DNA of 5,278 bases from the NCBI GenBank assembly GCA_028701945.1, contig JAQVPT010000255.1, positions 1 to 5,278 of the forward strand, in the 5' to 3' direction. This document shows, piece by piece, positions 1 to 5,278 of the stretch. Source of the DNA: Bacteroidales bacterium (lineage in GTDB: Bacteria; Bacteroidota; Bacteroidia; Bacteroidales; ML635J-15). The translations under genes and the position numbers were made by a program. Position 1 is the stretch's first letter, and each line of letters starts with the position of its first letter. Under the pieces are notes generated by a model. It worked only from the letters and a program-made list of their open reading frames with translations. It was not told where the DNA came from and did no database searches.

Positions 1-993
1 ATATGGTGCATTAAAAGGTCGTGGTTTAATAAAGATATATATTAATGATAATTCTACACCTCCCTTACCTTTGCTAATAGTTGACAAATTAGAGAGATTA
101 ATATCATAATTAATCATAAATTTAACATCACGATATTTCAAGCCAAAGCAAACAATTCCGGCATCACTTGTTCTTGCAATTACACCAAAATAAATAGATT
201 GCAAATTGGTTGGGTTATAATCTAATCGTGCCAATACTCCAATATTGTATTCGCTGTAATTTTGCTGAAACATTGCAAGAAACAGAGGTTCTACAAAGAA
301 ATAATCTTGAGTTCGATACTCAAGTCCTGCATTTATCACCCACTTCACAGGCAAAAATCTATCAGAGTTTTCAACAAAACTTTTCGCTGGCGTATTTATG
401 TGAGAAGCAGCAAGTCCGATATAAGCCTTAGAAATGCGATCTTTAGAATATTGCACATTTAATCCAGCTCCGCAATCAAAATAACTTATCCTACTATCAT
501 ACCAGTTTTCTCCTGTTGGAAGATTCTGATCATACTGCTCACCTGAGTATTGGTTTCCAAAATTAAAGCTATTAAAATTAATACCATGTAATACAAATCC
601 ACCATAAAAGCCAGCACCAAATCTCAAATTATCGTTTTTTGTAATAGGTATTGAATAGGCCGTTGATAGATAAAATTGATTTGTCCCAAGTTTTCCGTCT
701 CCAGCAACATCATTATTTATTATCAATCCCAAACCAGCTTTGGACTTTTCAATAAACAAATTATCGAACGCAACATCGGCAGTTCCAGCAATTGTACGAT
801 AAGCGTTTGTAAATGACATCCACTGATTTTTATTATTGAGAACAAACCTCAAATCGCCTTCAAAATTACCCGTATTAGCAGGATTAGTATATAATGGAGT
901 TGAAAAGAACTGACTAAAATGCAAGTCCTGAGCGTGCACGACAAAACCCGCAAGCAAACAAATAAGAACAAATATCAAATGTTTCCTTTTCAT
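1..993 (-). CDS. PorP/SprF family outer-membrane protein (type IX secretion-associated), C-terminus cut by window edge
   Basis: The frame is open for 331 codons from the ATG at 993 to the window edge with no stop, so the gene is partial at its 3' end. Residues 1-21 form a signal peptide (MKRKH, then a hydrophobic stretch, ending VHA), with cleavage predicted before Q22. The mature start QDLHFSQFF, then TPLYTNPANTG at 32-42 and NQW at 56-58, is the N-terminal signature of the PorP/SprF family. Repeated alternating amphipathic segments suit an outer-membrane beta-barrel. The segment GGVELSLIYIF (311-321) resembles the final strand of the family, so only a short tail is probably missing. Family members are linked to the type IX secretion system and gliding motility in Bacteroidota; PorP is needed for secretion in Porphyromonas and SprF for SprB export in Flavobacterium. 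Many genomes hold several paralogues, so the specific substrate cannot be inferred. It is the first gene of a leftward transcription unit, divergent from the SGNH/pbpC pair. Confidence 0.9.
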   Translation of the reverse strand, partial: MKRKHLIFVLICLLAGFVVHAQDLHFSQFFSTPLYTNPANTGNFEGDLRFVLNNKNQWMSFTNAYRTIAGTADVAFDNLFIEKSKAGLGLIINNDVAGDGKLGTNQFYLSTAYSIPITKNDNLRFGAGFYGGFVLHGINFNSFNFGNQYSGEQYDQNLPTGENWYDSRISYFDCGAGLNVQYSKDRISKAYIGLAASHINTPAKSFVENSDRFLPVKWVINAGLEYRTQDYFFVEPLFLAMFQQNYSEYNIGVLARLDYNPTNLQSIYFGVIARTSDAGIVCFGLKYRDVKFMINYDINLSNLSTISKGKGGVELSLIYIFIKPRPFNAPY

Positions 994-1026
994 AACGCAA
1001 CAATTAAACGTAAAACTACTAAAAAT

Positions 1027-1059
1027 AAAACATAAAAACAATAAAATATCATACAAAAA
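1027..1059 (-). promoter_or_regulatory. Weak candidate promoter for the PorP/SprF gene
   Basis: Read on the minus strand, TTTTTG (1059-1054) is followed after 19 nt by TATGTTTT (1034-1027). This is one mismatch from the Bacteroidota -7 consensus TAnnTTTG, with a TTG -33 element at an accepted distance. It would give a leader of roughly 25 nt before the ATG at 993. A second imperfect -7 (TACGTTTA, 1012-1005) has no well-spaced -33. In DNA this AT-rich such matches arise easily by chance. Confidence 0.25.
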
Positions 1060-1161
1060 GGAAGGTGGTATTTGAAACCTATTCGGGAAATTATAAGAAA
1101 AAAGAAAAAGTTGAGGTTAAAGAAAATATTAATTAAAAAACCAAGATCAAGATATTTGTTT

Positions 1162-1169
1162 TAAATTTG
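1162..1169 (+). promoter_or_regulatory. Candidate -7 element directly upstream of the SGNH gene
   Basis: TAAATTTG is an exact match to the Bacteroidota sigma-A -7 consensus TAnnTTTG and lies only 5 nt before the ATG at 1175. If used, transcription would start at or next to the A of the ATG, giving a leaderless or nearly leaderless mRNA. No TTG element is visible at the usual 17-23 nt upstream; the nearest is at 1111-1113, far too distant. The match may therefore be fortuitous. Confidence 0.35.
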
Positions 1170-1174
1170 CATTA

Positions 1175-2476
1175 ATGAAAATACATGAAAAATACTTAAA
1201 AAACATTTTGTTTGCAGTTTTTGTACTGGCATTATTTTCGCCTATTATCGTAAAGTCATTAAATTTATTTAACGAAAAGCCACTAGGAGGTGTCAGTATT
1301 GCCTCAGAAAAGCCGATATTAAATGATAGCACATGGTTTAACGGGTCTTTCCAAACTCAAAAAGAAATTCATTTAAACGAAAATATCGGCTTACGCAAAA
1401 CATTGATTCGCTTAAATAATCAAATAGATTTTACTCTATTTAATAAAGCTGAATCGGATAAGATAATTGTTGGAAAAGATAATTTTATTTTTGAAATGAA
1501 TTATATTGATGCTACAACAGGCAATGATTATATTGGCGATGACAACATTACCAATTTTGGCACACAAACACAACAAGCCATGCAAATTCTTGCCGACATG
1601 TCAATAAAATTTTTAGTCGTTTTTACTCCAGGTAAAGCTACATTCTTTAAAGAAAAAATCCCTGCCAAGTATTTTACTAATGGCATAAAACCAAAAACTA
1701 ATTATTCGGAATTGATTAAAGTTTGTAATGCACAAAATATCAATTATATCGACTTTAATTCATGGTTTCTAAAGATGAAAGATACCGCTTCTTACCCTCT
1801 ATTTCCGAAAGCTGGAATTCATTGGAGTTACTATGGAATGTACTTGTGTGCTGACAGTTTAATCAATAAAATTGAGAAAGATATTGGCAAAAACCTACCA
1901 AAATTAGTTCTAAATAATATTGAAGTAAGCCCCGAACAACGCGATACTGAATACGATCTCGGTGATTTAATGAATTTGCTTTATCCAATAGAAACCTACG
2001 AATTGGGATATCCGATTTTTTCGTATCAGCAGGAGAACAAATATCGCCCAAAAGTATTGGTTATAGGCGACAGTTTTTATTGGAATATGTACTATAGCGG
2101 AATACCTACAAACGTTTTTAACAGTCTCGATTTCTTGTATTATAACAGCCAATATTATAACGATGGCAGCAATATTGCAAAATACGATATAAACACAGTA
2201 GATTATCTTGAATTTATTTCAGAATTTGAGTACGTTATTATTATGCAAACTGATGGTGGGCTCAATAATTTTGGTTTCGGATTTTTTGACAAGTTTATCA
2301 CTGCGACTCAACGTGAATTAATACCAGACGGGATTAGACAATATATGGATAAAATATTAAATGACTCTGACTGGAAAAGACATATAGAAGATAAAGCAAT
2401 AGAAAAAGGTCTTAGTTTTGATGATATGCTTTTTCTTGATGCCCAGTATATGTATGAAAACGAAAATCAACATTAA
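1175..2476 (+). CDS. AlgX/AlgJ-like SGNH-hydrolase-fold protein, membrane-anchored and periplasmic
   Basis: The protein has 433 residues. Residues 1-10 are lysine-rich and 11-28 form one hydrophobic segment, an uncleaved anchor or signal peptide that places the rest in the periplasm; this fixes the start at 1175. Three blocks match the AlgX/AlgJ SGNH-like domain in order: NENIGLRKTLIRLNNQIDF (68-86) with IIVGKDNFIFE (97-107); a strand FLVVFTPGKATFF followed by EKIPAKYF (146-167); then GIHWSYYG (214-221) and the nucleophile block VLVIGDSF (294-301). By analogy with AlgX (Ser269, His176, Asp174), Ser300 and His216 are the likely catalytic serine and histidine, but the aspartate position two residues before the histidine is Gly214. 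Relatives transfer acetyl groups to exported polysaccharides, usually with an MBOAT membrane protein, none of which is visible here. The last 23 bp overlap pbpC, so translation is probably coupled. The fold assignment is firm; substrate and actual activity are unknown. Confidence 0.82.
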   Translation: MKIHEKYLKNILFAVFVLALFSPIIVKSLNLFNEKPLGGVSIASEKPILNDSTWFNGSFQTQKEIHLNENIGLRKTLIRLNNQIDFTLFNKAESDKIIVGKDNFIFEMNYIDATTGNDYIGDDNITNFGTQTQQAMQILADMSIKFLVVFTPGKATFFKEKIPAKYFTNGIKPKTNYSELIKVCNAQNINYIDFNSWFLKMKDTASYPLFPKAGIHWSYYGMYLCADSLINKIEKDIGKNLPKLVLNNIEVSPEQRDTEYDLGDLMNLLYPIETYELGYPIFSYQQENKYRPKVLVIGDSFYWNMYYSGIPTNVFNSLDFLYYNSQYYNDGSNIAKYDINTVDYLEFISEFEYVIIMQTDGGLNNFGFGFFDKFITATQRELIPDGIRQYMDKILNDSDWKRHIEDKAIEKGLSFDDMLFLDAQYMYENENQH

Positions 2477-4856
2477 TAATATCAACCCAAAATTAGTTTT
2501 ATTGTTATCAATTTCAATTTGGCTAACAGTAATACTGTCATATGTTTTCAGCTTACCTGCTCCTCTTTTTGACAATCCTTACTCAACAGTTGTGGTTGAT
2601 AGAAACGAGGCACTGATTGGCGTAAAAATTGCTAATGACGGTCAATGGAGATTCCCTGAAACCCATGAAGTCAGTGATAAATTTAAAAAATGTATTTTAA
2701 GTTTTGAAGACAAACGTTTTTATTCACATTTTGGAGTCGATCCGTTATCAATGTTAAGAGCCATCAAGCAAAATATAAAAAGGAAAAAGATTGTAAGTGG
2801 TGGCTCAACTATTACAATGCAGGTAATACGACTTTCACGAAGGAACAAATCACGCACTTTTAATGAGAAAATTATAGAAGCCATTCTATCCACACGATTA
2901 GAAATCAAATATACAAAAGATGAAATCCTAAGTCTCTATGCATCTCATGCACCATTTGGCGGAAACATTGTAGGCATCGAAGCGGCAGCGTGGCGATATT
3001 TTGGGCGAAATCCTGATCAGTTATCATGGGCAGAAAACGCAATGCTGGCGGTTTTACCAAATTCACCCTCAATGATTCACACTGCCAAAAATAGAGATTT
3101 GCTCAAAATAAAAAGAGATAATTTATTAAAGAATCTGTCAGAATTAGGATATATAAGTAAAACTGAGTTGGAACTTTCATTGGATGAGCCAATACCATCG
3201 CATCCGCAAGCATATCCGATGTACGCATATCATCTAACCGAAATGGCAGCAAAAAAACATAAAAGCAATAATAGTTTTGTAAAAACAAGTTTAGATATTG
3301 ATCTTCAAAAAAGAGCCAACGAAATCATTAATCGATACAATAAAATATACTCAAATGACGAAATAAATAACATTTCATGTCTAATTATCAATGTCGAAAC
3401 AGGAAATGTGAAAGTATATATTGGGAATGCAGATATAAATTCAGATATTCCAGAAAAAGCAGTAGATATGGTTATGTCTAAACGCAGTACAGGAAGTATT
3501 TTAAAGCCATTTCTATATTCAGCAATGCTAAGTTCTGGAGAATTATTACCCAAAACTCTGCTAAAAGATATCCCAACAAAAATGGGCAGTTTCTCTCCCG
3601 AAAATTTCAATAAAGAATTTGACGGTGCAGTGCCAGCAAACGAAGCACTTGCGAGATCATTGAATATCCCTTTTATCTATTTACTGAAAGAATATGGCAT
3701 AATACGATTTCAATATATCTTGAAAAGCTTATTATTAAATTCGATTAATAAAAGCTCGGAGCATTATGGTTTATCTTTAATCCTTGGCGGAGCAGAATCT
3801 AGTTTGTGGGATATCTGTTCCGCTTACGCCTCAATGGCTAGAAGTCTAAACAACTTTGCAAACAATAACTCAAGTTATGATATAAGTAACTATCATAAAG
3901 CGACTTACCTGCTTACAAATACTCCAGATAGAGAACCAAACTTTAAAGAAACAAGTTTTTTATCAGCTGCATCCTTATGGTTTACATTTGAGGCAATGAC
4001 ATCGGTGAACAGACCTGGGCAAGAAAGAATGTGGCGAAAGTTTTCCTCAAAGCAAAAAGTTTCATGGAAAACAGGAACAAGTTTTGGTTTTAAAGATGCG
4101 TGGTCGGTTGCAGTAACTCCAGATTATGTTGTAGGAGTTTGGGTTGGAAATGCAACTGGCGAAGGACGAGCAGGCATCACAGGCTTATCGGTAGCTGCTC
4201 CAGTTTTGTTTGAGATTTTAAATATTATGCCAGATTATGAACATTGGTTTTACATGCCTTATGATGAAATGGCTCAAGTACAAATTTGCAGTCAAAGTGG
4301 ACATATTGCTGGACCAAATTGTCCCGAAATCGATACTGCGTGGATACCAAAAAGAGGAATTAATTCTCAAATGTGTCCTTATCACAAGCTAATACATTTA
4401 GACCAAAGTGGGAATTATCGAGTAAATTCAAATTGCTATCCTGTTGATCAAATGAATAAGCAAGCATGGTTTGTTTTACCTCCGATTATGGAAGCCTACT
4501 ATAAAACACGTAATCCGTGGTACAAACCATTACCAAATTATTTAGAAGGCTGCGAGAATTACAGTAGCGGAAAAGAAAATGTAATGGAACTCATTTATCC
4601 AAGCCAGTTGTCGCGAGTATTAATACCAGTTGAATTAACTGGAGATACCTTACCAGCAATTTTCAAAGTAGCTCACCGCGACGAGAATGCTAAGATTTAC
4701 TGGTATATAAATACAAAATATATGGGTTATACTCAAGATTTTCACGAAATGGCAATAAAAATTCCGGCTGGAGACTATAATTTGAATTTAATGGACGACA
4801 AAGGAAATAAAATCACTAAAATGTTTGTTGTAGTCGAGAATAAAAAACTATTATAA
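2454..4856 (+). CDS. pbpC: Penicillin-binding protein 1C: bifunctional peptidoglycan glycosyltransferase/transpeptidase
   Basis: The ATG at 2454 gives an 800-residue protein starting MKTKININN before a single membrane anchor (about 13-35). ATGs at 2418, 2421 and 2439 are in frame but would add an atypical hydrophobic leader, so they are less likely. The glycosyltransferase (GT51) domain is complete: EDKRFYSHFGVD (85-96, first catalytic Glu85), GGSTITMQ (116-123), KIIE (139-142, second Glu142) and ILSLYASHAPFGGN (158-171). The transpeptidase domain has all three motifs: SILK (348-351, acyl-serine Ser348), SLN (402-404) and KTGTS (539-543). Cysteines at 612, 623, 641 and 661 lie in the post-transpeptidase segment typical of PBP1C. 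Residues about 710-794, starting LIYPSQ, match the C-terminal PBP1C (BiPBP_C) domain. Length and domain order are normal for PBP1C. The enzyme polymerises lipid II and crosslinks stem peptides at the outer face of the inner membrane. It overlaps the SGNH gene by 23 bp. The alpha-2-macroglobulin gene often paired with pbpC does not follow within the window. Confidence 0.95.
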   Translation: MKTKININNINPKLVLLLSISIWLTVILSYVFSLPAPLFDNPYSTVVVDRNEALIGVKIANDGQWRFPETHEVSDKFKKCILSFEDKRFYSHFGVDPLSMLRAIKQNIKRKKIVSGGSTITMQVIRLSRRNKSRTFNEKIIEAILSTRLEIKYTKDEILSLYASHAPFGGNIVGIEAAAWRYFGRNPDQLSWAENAMLAVLPNSPSMIHTAKNRDLLKIKRDNLLKNLSELGYISKTELELSLDEPIPSHPQAYPMYAYHLTEMAAKKHKSNNSFVKTSLDIDLQKRANEIINRYNKIYSNDEINNISCLIINVETGNVKVYIGNADINSDIPEKAVDMVMSKRSTGSILKPFLYSAMLSSGELLPKTLLKDIPTKMGSFSPENFNKEFDGAVPANEALARSLNIPFIYLLKEYGIIRFQYILKSLLLNSINKSSEHYGLSLILGGAESSLWDICSAYASMARSLNNFANNNSSYDISNYHKATYLLTNTPDREPNFKETSFLSAASLWFTFEAMTSVNRPGQERMWRKFSSKQKVSWKTGTSFGFKDAWSVAVTPDYVVGVWVGNATGEGRAGITGLSVAAPVLFEILNIMPDYEHWFYMPYDEMAQVQICSQSGHIAGPNCPEIDTAWIPKRGINSQMCPYHKLIHLDQSGNYRVNSNCYPVDQMNKQAWFVLPPIMEAYYKTRNPWYKPLPNYLEGCENYSSGKENVMELIYPSQLSRVLIPVELTGDTLPAIFKVAHRDENAKIYWYINTKYMGYTQDFHEMAIKIPAGDYNLNLMDDKGNKITKMFVVVENKKLL

Positions 4857-4863
4857 AAGTTTG

Positions 4864-4881
4864 CTTAGTACATGACAAAAA
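4864..4881 (+). repeat. 18-nt direct repeat, left copy
   Basis: CTTAGTACATGACAAAAA occurs here and again identically at 5261-5278, with a 397-bp period. This copy begins 7 bp after the pbpC stop. Its ATG (4872) opens a frame of only eight codons (MTKKNNQL) before a stop, so it does not start a gene here. Confidence 0.9.
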
Positions 4882-4902
4882 AAAATAATCAATTATAAAC
4901 TA

Positions 4903-4936
4903 ATCACTTATTAACAATTCATCATTAATAAGTAAT
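4903..4936. repeat. AT-rich inverted repeat (hairpin) after pbpC
   Basis: ACTTATTAA (4906-4914) and TTAATAAGT (4925-4933) are perfectly complementary around a 10-nt loop. After one mismatch (4905/4934) the stem continues for two more pairs. There is no T-run after it, so it is not a classical intrinsic terminator. It could be an operator, an mRNA 3'-end stabiliser or a chance product of AT-richness. Confidence 0.5.
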
Positions 4937-5027
4937 GCCAAAAACCTTACGTAAAACCCTACTATTCAGCACGTTAAGTGCTTTTCTGTTTTTTGGTTAT
5001 AAACTCAAAGGAGTAAAGGTGAAATAA
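4935..5027 (+). CDS. Doubtful 30-residue small hydrophobic protein
   Basis: The frame from the ATG at 4935 reads MPKTLRKTLLFSTLSAFLFF and then ten more residues, ending in a lysine-rich tail before TAA. Basic ends around one hydrophobic stretch (about 9-21) would suit a tiny single-span membrane peptide. Against it: no recognisable promoter or ribosome-binding site, a start codon sitting at the foot of the 4903-4936 hairpin, and a terminator-like hairpin inside the frame. A 30-codon frame can occur by chance. I do not recognise it as a known family. Confidence 0.15.
   Translation: MPKTLRKTLLFSTLSAFLFFGYKLKGVKVK
4968..4994 (+). terminator. Candidate intrinsic terminator for the SGNH-pbpC unit
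   Basis: AGCAC (4968-4972) and GTGCT (4978-4982) form a 5-bp stem with a GTTAA loop. A T-rich tract follows (TTTCTGTTTTTT, 4983-4994). The stem is short and lies 111 bp after the pbpC stop, so it is moderate evidence only. It overlaps the doubtful 30-codon frame; if that frame is real, this is less likely to be a terminator. Confidence 0.4.
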
Positions 5028-5042
5028 AACTTTTGCTCACAA

Positions 5043-5233
5043 GTTTATGTCCTACGGACAAAGTTTTCTAAGGATTATGTTTTTTTATTGACATATATGT
5101 CCTACGGACAAAAGAAACAGTTTACAAATCTAAAACTTTAGCATACAACACAATTTTTGTTTTGTAGTCCGTAGGACTTCAAAGTCAATAAAAAACAACA
5201 ATTAACTCCCTATTTTGTCCGTAGGACATAAAC
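5043..5233. repeat. 191-nt long inverted repeat built from four GTCC-TAC-GGAC palindromes (REPIN/MITE-like)
   Basis: Two 67-nt arms (5043-5109 and 5167-5233) are inverted copies in exact register around a 57-nt centre. From the outside in, the arms share GTTTATGTCCTACGGACAAA (20 of 20), a diverged 18-nt spacer, TTTTTTATTGAC (12 of 12), a diverged 6-nt spacer and GTCCTACGGAC (11 of 11). Each GTCCTACGGAC is itself a mini-hairpin; the 13-nt cores are at 5048-5060, 5098-5110, 5166-5178 and 5216-5228. A small palindrome CTAAA-AC-TTTAG (5130-5141) sits near the apex. The whole could fold as one long hairpin or as four small ones, in DNA or RNA. It encodes no protein. Paired inverted short palindromes are the pattern of REP doublets (REPINs) mobilised by Y1/RAYT transposases; that origin is inferred. 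A bidirectional terminator or a structured RNA are alternatives. Confidence 0.85.
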
Positions 5234-5260
5234 AGTTCTGATTTTTTTTCTACAAATAAA

Positions 5261-5278
5261 CTTAGTACATGACAAAAA
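5261..5278 (+). repeat. 18-nt direct repeat, right copy; possible start of the next gene
   Basis: This is identical over all 18 nt to 4864-4881 and reaches the window edge, so the true repeat may be longer. Its ATG at 5269 reads Met-Thr-Lys and stays open to the edge, so a rightward gene could begin here; three codons cannot confirm it. Confidence 0.85.

Larger units (their letters stand above)
4857..5278. other. Noncoding, repeat-rich region after pbpC
   Basis: These 422 bp hold no long reading frame on either strand. In order they contain an 18-nt direct-repeat copy with an aborted start context, an AT-rich hairpin, a doubtful 30-codon frame with a terminator-like hairpin inside it, a 191-nt long inverted repeat, and the second direct-repeat copy at the right edge. 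Poly-A and poly-T runs are frequent. Nothing resembles a tRNA, rRNA or a complete insertion sequence. Confidence 0.8.

Noticed and set aside
210..462. Two overlapping plus-strand frames of 73 and 66 codons
   Set aside because: They lie wholly inside the minus-strand PorP/SprF gene, whose frame carries a signal peptide and family motifs; the plus-strand products resemble nothing known.
1147..1332. Minus-strand 61-codon frame over the start of the SGNH gene
   Set aside because: It is antisense to the well-supported SGNH N-terminus, has no motif, and is of a length expected by chance.
2418..2453. Earlier in-frame starts for pbpC (2418, 2421, 2439)
   Set aside because: They would prepend up to 12 hydrophobic, cysteine-containing residues before the basic MKTK segment; the 2454 start gives a normal positive-inside anchor. 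An AAAGG at 2405-2409 is the only hint favouring an earlier start.
3305..3610. Minus-strand 101-codon frame
   Set aside because: It is antisense to the transpeptidase domain of pbpC, including the SxxK motif region, and has no promoter or family features of its own.
4872..4898. Short frame from the ATG in the left direct repeat
   Set aside because: It stops after eight codons, so it is not a gene, although it may be the relic of a displaced start.
5043..5233. CRISPR-like array
   Set aside because: The repeated units are only 11-20 nt, occur in both orientations with symmetric spacing, and the intervening segments are not uniform spacers; there are no cas genes. An inverted-repeat element explains the pattern.

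Overview
The window looks like chromosomal DNA from a member of the Bacteroidota. It is AT-rich (roughly one third G+C by eye). It carries a PorP/SprF-family outer-membrane protein typical of the type IX secretion/gliding lineage, has a Bacteroidota-style -7 element (TAnnTTTG), and its genes lack clear Shine-Dalgarno sequences. Genus cannot be named from the sequence alone.

Layout: (1) 1-993, minus strand: a PorP/SprF-family gene with an intact signal peptide, cut by the left edge probably close to its C-terminus. (2) 994-1174: a short divergent intergenic region with promoter-like elements for both sides. (3) 1175-2476, plus strand: a membrane-anchored periplasmic AlgX/AlgJ-like SGNH protein. 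(4) 2454-4856, plus strand: a complete class A penicillin-binding protein of the PBP1C type, overlapping the previous gene by 23 bp. (5) 4857-5278: noncoding, repeat-rich DNA.

Genes 3 and 4 form a tight, probably translationally coupled pair: a likely O-acyltransferase/esterase-like SGNH protein and a bifunctional peptidoglycan glycosyltransferase/transpeptidase. Both would be anchored in the inner membrane and act in the periplasm. The pairing suggests, without proving, modification of peptidoglycan or another envelope glycan together with its synthesis. The usual partner of AlgX-like proteins (an MBOAT acyl-transporter) and the usual neighbour of pbpC (an alpha-2-macroglobulin) are not in the window.

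The most unusual structure is in the final 420 bp. A 191-nt element (5043-5233) has two 67-nt arms in perfect inverted register, each holding two copies of a GTCC-TAC-GGAC mini-palindrome, so four in all. It resembles a REPIN/MITE-type repeat. It lies within a segment bounded by an exact 18-nt direct repeat, each copy of which contains the same ATG-ACA-AAA start-like context. This leaves open an insertion or duplication between pbpC and the gene that may begin at the right edge.
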